This document shows, in pieces, positions 1-7,491 of a stretch of DNA of 64,000 bases. This stretch comes from UBA6623 sp965217195. Its GTDB lineage: Bacteria; Acidobacteriota; Terriglobia; Bryobacterales; UBA6623. A model generated the notes under the pieces. The model was not told the DNA's origin. It was given only the letters and a program-made list of their open reading frames with translations, and made no database searches. The stretch lies in NCBI GenBank assembly GCA_965217195.1, contig CBDCHL010000005.1, positions 434,001-498,000 of the forward strand, read 5' to 3'. The translations under genes and the position numbers were made by a program. The first letter of the stretch is position 1; each line of letters starts with the position of its first letter.

Positions 1-334
1 AGCCGGAGCGAGAGATCCATTTCAGGACCGGGACACGATACAGCCAAGCCACGAGTTTCCAACCGCTCAGGCGGCGCGCGATCTGGTGCACCGCGTCAGC
101 ACCCACGTCGATTGAACCGTCGGGGTTGACCAGCCGCATGCCCGAGTTGAAATCGCCCTCGGCCAGCTTGGGAAACCGCTGCTTAAGTCCCTCGGACTGG
201 CGCGGCACGTATTCGAAAACGCCAGCCGTGTCTCGCCGCTTCATCCTCTCGACCTGCTTCAGGCAGAACGAACACTCTCCGTCGTAGACGACGACGGAGC
301 GGGCAGGTTCTCCGGTGGTTTGCACCGTGGGCAT
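1..334 (-). CDS. Partial DCC-family (DUF393) thiol-disulfide oxidoreductase
   Basis: The minus strand from an ATG at 334 stays open for 111 codons to the window edge, so the C-terminus lies outside. Residues 14-24 read VVVYDGECSFC, and the D-G-x-C-x-x-C core at about 18-24 is the signature of the DCC/DUF393 family, a small thioredoxin-like group with a presumed redox CxxC whose substrates are mostly unknown. Downstream residues (GMRLVNPDG, then a WLYRVPVLKWI stretch) match the usual family course. No strong Shine-Dalgarno site is visible before the ATG. It lies on the same strand as the broken DUF2071 gene at 594-1127. Family call is firm; function is only inferred. Confidence 0.82.
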   Translation of the reverse strand, partial: MPTVQTTGEPARSVVVYDGECSFCLKQVERMKRRDTAGVFEYVPRQSEGLKQRFPKLAEGDFNSGMRLVNPDGSIDVGADAVHQIARRLSGWKLVAWLYRVPVLKWISRSG

Positions 335-593
335 CGCTTTTAGTGTACCGATTCGGTATGGGGCGGAATTGCTCGCTCTGGCCTACTGCTTGCCGACTGC
401 GGGTCGATCCCAAGACCGAGGTTCTTGAACACTCTGTACACACGCTTCGCAGAGCGGGAATCGCTAGCGGAACACAAGGCAATGTGCGGTTCTGCCGGCG
501 ATTCCGACGCTGGGCCAAGCTGCGTGGGGACGCGGGCTTCGTCGCAAACGCCGGGGCAGGGCCTTCGCGACCCGCCGCTAGAAGCAGATCAGC

Positions 594-1127
594 CTACCGC
601 AAGCGTCGTCCCCGGTAGACGGTCACCGGTGACCCTTCGGCCAGAAATGCCGAGCTGGGCCGACGCGCGAGCGGCTCAACGAACTCCGGCCCGTACAGAT
701 CGGCGGCCCAGACGTCTACGTTGGTGTCTGTGGTTTGCCAGACCCGCCAAGGCACGTGTTCGACGCGGTATTCGAGGGAGCTTCCGTCTGCTTGCGCAGT
801 GTAGCCCCAGTAGTGCTCGGTGATGAACTCCTCTTCGGAACCTGGCTCGGCAAGCAAGGGCTCGCCGCTGCGCAGAACCCCGAAGTGATTCGACTTGCCG
901 TTGAAATGCCAGGAGTAGCGGAACTCGTCTCCCGCGACGTGGTGGCGCATCGGCAACGAAACGTAGTTCTCGTTATAGAGCGTTCGGGCCACCCAGGCGA
1001 TCGCCCGGCGAGGAACGATCTCCTTGATGAACACGACCCCCCGCCGCCACTCCTCCCCGGCCTTGTGGCGCACGTAAAAGCGAAGGTTGACCTCCTCGAA
1101 GTCGCGGTGGAACGGGATCGGAATCTG
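594..1127 (-). pseudogene. DUF2071 (YqjF-like) gene truncated by IS21 insertion
   Basis: The reading frame gives a DUF2071/COG3361-like protein from an IPIPFHRDFEEVNLRFYV stretch (about 1074-1124) through YNENYVSLPMRH, DLYGPEFVEPL and a C-terminal FLAEGSPVTVYRGRRL. The family normally has roughly 60 further N-terminal residues. Here the frame runs into the TGTCA end of an IS21-type element at about 1126 and stops. The missing 5' part is not found on the far side of the IS (after 3633), where an unrelated gene starts. The remnant is therefore truncated, not just interrupted. Function of the family is unknown. Confidence 0.8.
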
Positions 1128-1177
1128 TCAAGGACGGAGTAAATTTGGACCACTTCGGCGGAGCAAAAGTAGACCAG
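1126..1177. repeat. IS21 left-end repeats L1 and L2
   Basis: Two related copies lie in tandem: GGACGGAGTAAATTTGGACCA from 1132 and GGCGGAGCAAAAGTAGACCAG at 1157-1177. Multiple terminal repeats of about 20 bp are usual transposase-binding sites in IS21-family elements. Confidence 0.65.
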
Positions 1178-1192
1178 TTGGTGAAGGGGTAG

Positions 1193-1277
1193 CGGTTTTC
1201 GTGGGACGGCTGGAACGGAGCCTGCGGTCGCCCTTTAGGGCGGCCCAGGCGTAGTGGAGGCCGTCCCACGAAAACCG
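1193..1277. repeat. Long inverted repeat downstream of istB
   Basis: An 18-bp perfect inverted repeat, CGGTTTTCGTGGGACGGC at 1193-1210, matches its reverse complement at 1260-1277. The 49-bp interior holds a second hairpin, CGCCCTTTAGGGCG, near 1229-1242. The structure sits between the istB stop and the IS left end. It could act as a terminator or shield against read-through, but it has no T-run, so the role is inferred. Confidence 0.6.
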
Positions 1278-1294
1278 GGCGAGTGGCCGGTGGG

Positions 1295-2056
1295 TCAGCC
1301 CAAAGAGTGAGCCCGCTTCTTCTTGCTCTGGATCAGACGGAAGCTTTCGCCGTTCATCTCTAGAATATGAACGTGGTGCGTGAGGCGATCGAGCAGGGCG
1401 CCGGTCAGCCGCTCGGAGCCGAAGACCTCCGTCCATTCGTTAAACGGCAGATTCGAGGTGACCAGCGTCGAGCCCTGTTCGTAGCGCTGGGAAAACACTT
1501 CGAACAATAACTCCGCTCCGGTCTTCGATAGCGGCACGTAGCCCAGTTCATCGACGATCAGCAGATCCTGCTTGGCCAACTGCTTTTGACATCGCAGCAA
1601 GCGCCGTTCATCTCGGGCTTCGAGCAGCTCATTGAGCAGTGCCGCCGCTGTTGTGAAGCGTGTTCGATAGCCGCGCTGACAAGCCGCCAGTCCCAACGCC
1701 AAGCCGATGTGCGTTTTTCCCGTGCCGGAATTACCCAGTGCCGGCACGTTTTCGCGGCGGTCGATAAACTCACAGCGCGCCAGTTCCAGCACCAGCTTCT
1801 TGTTCAACGCCGGCAAGGACGGGAAGTCGAAAGTGTCCAGACTCTTGGTCACGGGAAACTTCGCGGCCTTGATGCGGCGCTCGGTGGCCCGCTGTTCACG
1901 GTCGAGCAGTTCCAGCTCGCAGAGTTGTTGCAGGAAGCTCCTCGAATCCAAGCTCTCGGCGGCGCATTGCCGCGCCAGTTTGTCGTACTCGCGCAGGAAG
2001 GTTGGCAGCCGCAACGCTTTCAAATGCGCTTCGAGCAGAAGTTTCGACCTCGCCAT
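1295..2056 (-). CDS. istB: IS21 helper ATPase IstB
   Basis: A 253-residue AAA+ ATPase that assists the IstA transposase in target capture. Walker A is GNSGTGKT (about 108-115) and Walker B is LLIVDELGY (about 165-173), followed by the usual ETLTTSNLPF-like region and a C-terminal DRLTHHVHILEMNGESFR block. Start at 2056 is chosen because the ATG overlaps the istA stop (TAATG), indicating translational coupling, and because a GGAGGGGGG tract precedes it. Length is normal for IstB (about 250 residues). It appears intact. A small oddity is NVPALGNSG, where NVVLLGNPG is more usual. Confidence 0.93.
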   Translation of the reverse strand: MARSKLLLEAHLKALRLPTFLREYDKLARQCAAESLDSRSFLQQLCELELLDREQRATERRIKAAKFPVTKSLDTFDFPSLPALNKKLVLELARCEFIDRRENVPALGNSGTGKTHIGLALGLAACQRGYRTRFTTAAALLNELLEARDERRLLRCQKQLAKQDLLIVDELGYVPLSKTGAELLFEVFSQRYEQGSTLVTSNLPFNEWTEVFGSERLTGALLDRLTHHVHILEMNGESFRLIQSKKKRAHSLG

Positions 2057-3555
2057 TACCCCCCTCCTTGTGCCGGCAGTGCCAAATAGTCCGCAGCGGA
2101 GGTTTGCTCCACCTGGGCTGCCGGCAGGTGCGGATACTTCGTCAAGTCCAAGCGCGGCGGCCGTTGCTCGATGCGGCACAGCACTAAGTGCCTGACTGCA
2201 TCCAAGCCAATCGCTCCCAACTCGCAGGCTTGGCGCACCGCCGCGGCAACGTGCTCGAATCGGAAGTCCTCCAGTAATCGCAATACCTGCACGTACTCGC
2301 GCTTGCCTGGCTTTCCCAACCGTGCCTCGAGCAAACGTCTCAAGCACGTGAACTGTTCGGGCAGCTCCCAGCCCGCCAACGGGGCCGCTTGATCGAGCGC
2401 GTTGGTCTTGCGTTCCAGCAGTGCTAGGTAATGCAGCGGATCGAAGATCAACTCTTCGCGTTCGTAACTGCGCCGGTGGCGCGCGATCTCTTCGCTGCCA
2501 CAACAGATCACGATTTCATCGACGTAGCCTTTCAGCAACACCTGGCGATGTCCGTAGCGTGTGGGCACCGAGTAGTCGTTGGCGCGATAGCGCACCAATG
2601 ACAGCGACGTCACCCGCGTGGTGCGTTTGTCGCAGGCGTCATAGGGCGTGGGCGGCAAGGGCAACAACGCTTGGCGGTCACGCTTGAAACGTTCCTCAAT
2701 CGTTTCGGTGTGCCGCCGCAAGCGCCGCTTACGATTGTTGAGGCACTGCGCTTCGAGCTGCTCGTTGAACGCTTCCCAGCTTGGAAACCTTGGCGCCGGC
2801 ACCATGAAGTTCCGCCGGGCATAACCGACCAGTCCTTCCACCTTTCCCTTGTCGTTGCCTTTGCCCGGACGCCCGAAACGATCGGAGAATAAATAGTGCG
2901 ACTGCAGTTCACTGAACACCCTGGTCCGCTTGCGCCTGCCGTCGCCCAGAATCCTCGCCACCGCCAAGGTCGTGTTGTCGTAGAGGATGCTGCGTGGCAC
3001 GCCGCCGAAGTACCGAAACGCTGCGTTGTGCCCCTCGCAAAACGCTTCCGTCGTCTCGGCCGGGAAAGCTTTTACGAAAGCGTCATCGCTATGCGGCAGA
3101 TCGACCACCAAGTAGTGCGCCTTGCGCTGTACGCCGTCAATGACCACCAGAGCTTCACCGAAGTCGGCCTGGGCATCGCCCGGCGGATGCACCAGCGGCA
3201 CGAACATCTCTTGCCCGCCGAGCTTCTTGTCGCGAACATAGTCCTTGACGATCGTGTAACCGCCGGTGAAATCGTACTCGTCGCGCAAGCGGTCGAAGAT
3301 GCGTTTTGCGGTGTGGCGTTGTTTCTTCGGACGTTCCTGATCGTCGATGAGGATCTGATCGACGATTCCGGTGAAGGGATCCAGCTTCGGCCTCTGCGCT
3401 GGTTGGCGCCGCCGATAGCCCGGCGGAGTGGCGTAGCGCAACATCTTGCGCACCGTCCCTCGCGCCAGGCCAAACCGTTTGGCGGCCTCGCGCTCACTGA
3501 GCCCTTCGACAAAGACACTGCGCCGTACTTGAGCGTATAGCTCCACGCGATACAT
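2056..3555 (-). CDS. istA: IS21 transposase IstA
   Basis: A 499-residue DDE transposase. The N-terminal helix-turn-helix (about 18-40, SEREAAKRFGLARGTVRKML) binds the element ends. The rve catalytic core has D131 (QADFGEA), D193 (LYDNTT) and E240 (DKGKVEG), so all three acidic residues are present. A C-terminal Mu-transposase-like beta domain follows. The ATG at 3555 (MYRVELYAQV) fits the family start; an upstream in-frame start at 3600 lies in the terminal repeat region and is less likely. Its stop overlaps the istB start. Length is typical, so the element may still be active. Confidence 0.93.
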   Translation of the reverse strand: MYRVELYAQVRRSVFVEGLSEREAAKRFGLARGTVRKMLRYATPPGYRRRQPAQRPKLDPFTGIVDQILIDDQERPKKQRHTAKRIFDRLRDEYDFTGGYTIVKDYVRDKKLGGQEMFVPLVHPPGDAQADFGEALVVIDGVQRKAHYLVVDLPHSDDAFVKAFPAETTEAFCEGHNAAFRYFGGVPRSILYDNTTLAVARILGDGRRKRTRVFSELQSHYLFSDRFGRPGKGNDKGKVEGLVGYARRNFMVPAPRFPSWEAFNEQLEAQCLNNRKRRLRRHTETIEERFKRDRQALLPLPPTPYDACDKRTTRVTSLSLVRYRANDYSVPTRYGHRQVLLKGYVDEIVICCGSEEIARHRRSYEREELIFDPLHYLALLERKTNALDQAAPLAGWELPEQFTCLRRLLEARLGKPGKREYVQVLRLLEDFRFEHVAAAVRQACELGAIGLDAVRHLVLCRIEQRPPRLDLTKYPHLPAAQVEQTSAADYLALPAQGGG

Positions 3556-3592
3556 CCCTCTCGTGTCCCACAAACACCACAGGAATGTTCGC

Positions 3593-3633
3593 TGGACCAC
3601 TCGGACGGTCTACTTTTACTCCGCCCAAAAGCA
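3593..3633. repeat. IS21 right-end repeat
   Basis: The plus strand reads CGGTCTACTTTTACTCCGCC at 3606-3625. Its reverse complement GGCGGAGTAAAAGTAGACCG nearly equals the L2 repeat at 1157-1177. A TGGACCACTCGG at 3593-3604 also echoes TGGACCACTTCGG beside L1, in direct orientation. Confidence 0.6.
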
Positions 3634-3656
3634 GCTTCGATTCGCCGCTCTATGGT

Positions 3657-4574
3657 CTAGTTTCGCTCCGCCGTTCTCACCGCCATGACGACGGCAGCGG
3701 GTATGCCCGCGTTCGAGGCTTCCTCGATCACTCTCTGACATTCAGTTGGCCCGTCCCGGCCTAGCCGCTCGATCGCCGCGAGGAAGCGGCCCTGCATTTC
3801 CTTTACGAGGTCGTTCTTTCCTTCGGGCGACAGATCAAATTCGTTCTCAATGCAGGTGTGGAACCACGCGTTGTTCCTCGGGCGGCCGTACTGCTTGATC
3901 CGGCCCTCCAGGAAGCACTCGATGCTCGCATAGCTGTCTGCCCTTGCCGCTTGCCTGAGCCACGACAATGCCGTCTCGCGTTTCTCGCTCTTCCCGGTCG
4001 AGCGGAACATAAACTGCTGAAACAACCCGGCGTCTTCCAAGGTAGGTCGATAGGATGATCCGTTCGTCGGTCGTGAATGGACTTCAGCGGTATTTGCTTT
4101 CGGATTGTCTTTTGAGGTATTTCGACCGACGATGTCTTTTGTGGGTGCACCAGAGTGCACGGGTGTAGGTGCAGTTTTTGCACTCCCCAGTGCACCATTG
4201 TGCACGGGTTCTTGCGGCTCAACCCGTGCACTTTTTTGCACGGGTACCCGTTCACCTTTTTGCACTGGTTCTGGGACAAGGAATTCGTAGACGGTCGTTG
4301 TGCCAGGACGCTGAATGCGGGTTGCCAGGCCCTTGCCCTCCAGACCTTGGAGGGCCTGAAAAACAGCTCGTCGGCTGAGACCTGTGCCGGAGTTGAGCCG
4401 TTCGCCGTTCTTCTTCCTAATGCCTGAGCAGATCTGATCGGAGGACATCGTGGCGCGGTCCTTTTGGAAGCCCTTGGTCTGACGGGTGCCGAAAAGCCAG
4501 ACCTTCAGCTCCGCGCCGGTCAGGTGCGGCAGCCAGACATCCACGAGATCATTCGGGACTTTGAGCCATCCCAC
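3657..4574 (-). CDS. Putative replication initiation protein of integrative element
   Basis: A 305-residue protein with an N-terminal winged-helix-like region (GAELKVWLFGTRQT at about 19-32, then RRAVFQALQGLEGKGLATR at about 82-100). This is the layout seen in phage and plasmid replication proteins in which a helix-turn-helix domain precedes a variable linker. The linker (about 115-175) is rich in PV(Q/H) repeats and is encoded by GTGCAC-type DNA repeats. The C-terminal part is helical and unrecognised. Start GTG at 4574 is chosen because GAGG lies 6 bases upstream; a longer frame reaches 4640 without a ribosome site. Replication function is inferred from the N-terminal fold and the Xis/Int neighbours, not proven. 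Confidence 0.55.
   Translation of the reverse strand: MGWLKVPNDLVDVWLPHLTGAELKVWLFGTRQTKGFQKDRATMSSDQICSGIRKKNGERLNSGTGLSRRAVFQALQGLEGKGLATRIQRPGTTTVYEFLVPEPVQKGERVPVQKSARVEPQEPVHNGALGSAKTAPTPVHSGAPTKDIVGRNTSKDNPKANTAEVHSRPTNGSSYRPTLEDAGLFQQFMFRSTGKSEKRETALSWLRQAARADSYASIECFLEGRIKQYGRPRNNAWFHTCIENEFDLSPEGKNDLVKEMQGRFLAAIERLGRDGPTECQRVIEEASNAGIPAAVVMAVRTAERN
4142..4266. repeat. Iteron-like TGCAC repeats within the rep gene
   Basis: TGCAC occurs eight times within about 120 bp (4146, 4156, 4179, 4191, 4201, 4227, 4237 and 4261), several inside a larger GTGCACGGGT or TTTTTGCAC context. Such clustering inside a rep gene resembles iterons of a replication origin. It is also explained in part by the repeated Pro-Val-Gln/His peptide, so the origin role is speculative. 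Confidence 0.4.
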
Positions 4575-4712
4575 AGCACACCTCAAGAGGGTTGGGCATG
4601 ATCCTACCGCTCGGCCTCTTCCTGCTTTTGTCGGACCCACTCTTCCCAGTGCATCCGTAAGCGAATCGCTAGTCCGATACGCATAGTGGACAGTTTGCTG
4701 ATGCCAGTGCGG

Positions 4713-4952
4713 TCAAGGATTTCGTACGGGGCTATCCGTACTGTTCCCTCCGGCCGATTCCAAGAGTCGATACAATGCCACGCGCGGGACGAGTAGACGA
4801 CGGCCGATACGGATGGTCGGTATTTCGCCACGTCGGGCCGCCTCATATCCGGCGTATCGGGAGATGCCGAGTAGGTGGCATGTGTCCGGCCAGATCGGCA
4901 GAGCGAGCGGTTCTGGTGCGTTTTCGTCGCGAGATAACTTGTCTGAATTCAT
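4713..4952 (-). CDS. Excisionase-like MerR/AlpA-type DNA-binding protein
   Basis: A 79-residue protein. Residues about 20-65 form a MerR/excisionase-type winged helix: the LLGISRYAGYEAARRGEIP segment is the helix-turn-helix, followed by TIRIGRRLLVPRVAL, the wing and helix typical of helix-turn-helix domain 17 excisionases. These proteins bend DNA at attachment sites to direct integrase toward excision, or act as regulators. A GGAAG motif precedes the ATG. It is transcribed divergently from the zinc-finger gene at 5061 and together with rep and int completes a mobile-element gene set. Confidence 0.75.
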   Translation of the reverse strand: MNSDKLSRDENAPEPLALPIWPDTCHLLGISRYAGYEAARRGEIPTIRIGRRLLVPRVALYRLLESAGGNSTDSPVRNP

Positions 4953-4990
4953 ATGTTGCTCTTCCAGCCCGGTTGGGCTACACTCATTAT

Positions 4991-5060
4991 GTAACGTCTA
5001 ATAAATCTTGCAAAGCGTTATGACCCGTTCGGTCTTGATAGCCGTTACGGTGAGCGTTAC
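4991..5060. promoter_or_regulatory. Possible operator repeats between xis and the divergent gene
   Basis: The hexamer CGTTAC or its complement recurs: GTAACG at 4991, CGTTAT at 5016, CGTTAC at 5043 and CGTTAC at 5055, the last touching the ATG at 5061. The spacing and divergent arrangement suggest an operator for a regulator such as the neighbouring MerR-like protein. This is inference only. Confidence 0.35.
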
Positions 5061-6047
5061 ATGCCGAAAGAACTTGCGAAAATCCCTGACCGACCTGACG
5101 AGTTGTCGATCGACTACTTTCGATGGTTGGTTCCGAGCAACGGATATGAGTGGCAGAGGCTCTATCGTGTTAAGCCGGGCGGAGGGCGGCCAGCCCGCGC
5201 ACTTGACACCGCCCTTGTGGTCAGACCGGGGAAGTGGACCAAGCGCTATCAGCCGTTAGAGGATCACCCGGATCTTTTCCTTGAATTCGCTGATCTCGAC
5301 ATCAGGGGTAGCAGTGCCCATGTAGAGCGGTTGAACCAAGCGAAGGCCGCCATCCAAAGATTTGCTGGTTTGTACGGTGAACTCGGGACCATGGAGGAGT
5401 TCTTTCGTTCCAGAATCATCAAACCGGTTGACAGGATGGCCCGTTCTAACCTGCCCGAGATCATGTCGGACTTCGGAGACAGCTGGTGGACGTGGGCAAA
5501 CAACATCCAGTTGATGAGAATGGCGGTTTCCGTGTGGGAGCTGACTGGTGCCGCCAAACCGGGTGGACAACCGGACCGCGCGAAACTGCGTGAACGAATC
5601 GTATGGGAGCAAATTGGCCACGTGACCAGGGTCAAGATTTTGCACCCAGATGAAAGGGGGGTCACACCCATCGGGTCATCGGACGACCCCCGAACGAGCG
5701 AATTGCTCAAGGGTTGGCGTGTTGGGGAACTGGTCAGGCCCGCCAGAGCTTTCGTCGCGAATCAAATAAACAAGGGAGTGCGCGGAAGAACCTCTCCGCA
5801 GTTCGTCTACCGAGGCAACGAGTGGCAACCCGCCACAGTTCCTCGCAACCTCCTGGGATGCCTCTGGTATCAGTTCTTCCGTGCGTTCACTGGGGAAGCG
5901 CGAATTCGGAGATGCTCCGCTCCTGGTTGCGGGAAATGGATGCTCTACGAACGCGACTCCAAGACCATGCACAAAGCTTGTGCAAACCGACTTCGGCAGC
6001 GTCGATTTCGACAACAGAAGGAGAACGAAAATGACCGGCACGATTAA
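5061..6047 (+). CDS. Mobile-element protein with CGNR-like zinc finger
   Basis: A 328-residue protein of unknown function. The last 50 residues contain RCSAPGCGKWMLY followed by MHKACANRLRQRRFR, a C-x4-C plus C-x-N-R arrangement like the CGNR zinc finger found at the C-terminus of bacterial DNA-binding regulators. The N-terminal 270 residues are mixed helical with several tryptophans (WWTWANN at about 138-144) and match nothing I recognise. The gene overlaps the integrase start by 17 bp, implying coupled translation, so it may regulate or assist integration. No strong ribosome site precedes the ATG; GGTGA lies about 8 bases upstream. Confidence 0.6.
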   Translation: MPKELAKIPDRPDELSIDYFRWLVPSNGYEWQRLYRVKPGGGRPARALDTALVVRPGKWTKRYQPLEDHPDLFLEFADLDIRGSSAHVERLNQAKAAIQRFAGLYGELGTMEEFFRSRIIKPVDRMARSNLPEIMSDFGDSWWTWANNIQLMRMAVSVWELTGAAKPGGQPDRAKLRERIVWEQIGHVTRVKILHPDERGVTPIGSSDDPRTSELLKGWRVGELVRPARAFVANQINKGVRGRTSPQFVYRGNEWQPATVPRNLLGCLWYQFFRAFTGEARIRRCSAPGCGKWMLYERDSKTMHKACANRLRQRRFRQQKENENDRHD

Positions 6048-7197
6048 GAAACGCTCCAAGAACTCGTGGAGCATCATCATCTACTTGGGCAGGGACCCGA
6101 AGACCGGAAAGAAGCGACAGAAGTGGTATACGATCACTGGCACCAAGCGTAACGCCGAACGCGAGAAGACCCGTTTGGTTCACGAGTTGAACACGGGTCA
6201 GTACTGCGAGCCGTCGAAGTTGACCGTGGGCGACTACCTTCGGCTGTGGCTCAAGGATTCGGCCGCCCGAAAAGTGAGCCCGAAGACCTTCGAGCGTTAC
6301 ACCGAGATCGTTTCCAATAATCTCATTCCGCGCATCGGCTCGATATCCTTGGAACAACTGCGACCGCTGCACGTGGAAGCGGCGTACAACGAATTGCTGC
6401 GAAACGGCCGTCTCGATGGGAATGGCGGACTGTCCGCCCAAACCGTTATCCACTGCCACCGAGTACTCCACAAGGCTCTAAGGCAAGCGGTCAAGTGGCA
6501 GATGGCACCCAGGAACGTTTGCGAAGCGGTAGAGCCCCCGACGCCGGAGAAGCACGAAATGCGCGCGCTTGACGAAGCACAAATCGTGTGGCTCTTGGAA
6601 GGGACGCGAGGGACACGCTTCTACATGCCTTGTCTGTTCGCGGCCTGTACCGGCGTGCGTCGGGGCGAACTTCTCGCGTGCCGGTGGGAAGACTTCAGTT
6701 TCGCAACAGCGGTTGCGATGATTCGAAGAAGCCTAGAGCAGACGAACGAAGGGCTTCGATTCAAGTTGCCGAAAGGCAAGAAGGGAAGACCGGTCACGTT
6801 ACCCGCGTTCCTTGTCGATGTTCTCCGCGAACACAAAGCAGAGCAGGAACGAACAGCAAAGATGATGGGGCCGGGATTCAACAAAGAGAACCTCGTCTGT
6901 TGCCGCCCTGATGGGCTCATCTGGAAGCCCGACACATTCAGCACTGATTTTTCCAAGCTGGCCCGAAAACTGAATCTCGAAATCCGCTTTCACGATTTGC
7001 GGCACAGCCACGCCAGCCAAATGCTCAAGCAGGGCGCCCCCATCAAGGTCGTCAGCGAACGACTGGGACACAGCACGCCCAACATCACGCTGACCACCTA
7101 CGCTCACGTACTACCAGGCATGCAGGAGGAGGCCACGAAAAACTTTGACCGGGCGTTGCGAAAAGCGATGGAATCGCAGCACCTACCGGTTTCGTAG
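6031..7197 (+). CDS. Tyrosine recombinase/phage-type integrase
   Basis: A 388-residue integrase catalysing site-specific recombination at the adjacent tRNA-Ser. An N-terminal arm-binding domain (about 1-60, SWSIIIYLGRDPKTGKKRQK) is followed by a SAM-like core-binding domain (about 62-165) and the catalytic domain. Catalytic residues are visible: R210 (TGVRRGE), H321 and R324 (FHDLRH), H347 (ERLGHS) and Y357 (TTYAHV). All are present, so it looks active. Start ATG at 6031 has AAGGAG at 6018-6023. The frame is open upstream to 5881, but that part overlaps the preceding gene. Confidence 0.93.
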   Translation: MTGTIKKRSKNSWSIIIYLGRDPKTGKKRQKWYTITGTKRNAEREKTRLVHELNTGQYCEPSKLTVGDYLRLWLKDSAARKVSPKTFERYTEIVSNNLIPRIGSISLEQLRPLHVEAAYNELLRNGRLDGNGGLSAQTVIHCHRVLHKALRQAVKWQMAPRNVCEAVEPPTPEKHEMRALDEAQIVWLLEGTRGTRFYMPCLFAACTGVRRGELLACRWEDFSFATAVAMIRRSLEQTNEGLRFKLPKGKKGRPVTLPAFLVDVLREHKAEQERTAKMMGPGFNKENLVCCRPDGLIWKPDTFSTDFSKLARKLNLEIRFHDLRHSHASQMLKQGAPIKVVSERLGHSTPNITLTTYAHVLPGMQEEATKNFDRALRKAMESQHLPVS

Positions 7198-7269
7198 ATT
7201 AGCAAGGGATTAGCAAAATGCGTCCTAGCTGGATTCCACGCGAAGGGAGATGCCCCTAAGTTATTGAAA

Positions 7270-7359
7270 TGGCGGAGGAAGAGGGATTCGAACCCCCGAG
7301 CGAGTTGCCCCGCTAACGGTTTTCAAGACCGCCGCCTTCAACCACTCGGCCATTCCTCC
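7270..7359 (-). tRNA. tRNA-Ser(UGA)
   Basis: The minus strand folds as a class II tRNA. The acceptor GGAGGAA pairs with TTCCTCC followed by GCCA, with the CCA encoded. The anticodon loop CTTGAAA gives UGA. A long variable arm (TAGCGGGGCAACTCGCT) and a GGTTCGAATCC T-arm are present. The integrase gene ends 73 bp from its 3' end, so this is the likely attachment site. Confidence 0.95.
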
Positions 7360-7491
7360 ATCTGCATTCTAGCAGCGCGTTTTGTTGAGCGCCCGTCCGC
7401 GTTGACCGCACTGGCGGCGATTCTCAGTAGGTGGATCAGGGACATCGAACCGGGCCGGCGCGGCCGTATTGAAGGCCGTTTCAGCGAGGCT

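Larger units (their letters stand above)
1126..3633. mobile_element. IS21-family insertion sequence (istA-istB)
   Basis: An approximately 2.5 kb element carrying overlapping istA and istB on the minus strand, the defining layout of IS21. The left end begins TGTCAAGGACGGAGTAAA. The right end, read inward on the minus strand, begins TGCTTTTGGGCGGAGTAAAA. These share the GGcGGAGTAAA core but are imperfect. Exact limits are set by the TG...CA rule and similarity of the ends. I could not identify a clean target-site duplication, which fits a rearranged flank. It interrupts DUF2071 on the left and abuts a replication-gene end on the right. Confidence 0.85.
3657..7272. mobile_element. Small integrative element at tRNA-Ser(UGA), left end lost
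   Basis: Four genes form a compact mobile module: a replication-type protein and an excisionase-like protein on the minus strand, then a zinc-finger protein and a tyrosine integrase on the plus strand. The integrase ends 73 bp from the 3' end of tRNA-Ser(UGA), the usual attachment position for such integrases. No second copy of the tRNA 3' sequence is visible on the left, where the IS21 element begins. The left attachment site is presumably deleted, so the left limit is only nominal. Confidence 0.65.

Noticed and set aside
183..518. 111-residue minus-strand frame
   Set aside because: It is an out-of-frame shadow of the DCC gene; the DCC frame has the family motif and an open end at the window edge.
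4604..4846. 80-residue minus-strand frame overlapping the excisionase
   Set aside because: Its first half is another frame of the excisionase gene, and the unique 26-codon tail has no ribosome site.
5881..6030. Longer integrase start 50 codons upstream
   Set aside because: It overlaps the zinc-finger gene and has no ribosome site, while ATG 6031 has AAGGAG.
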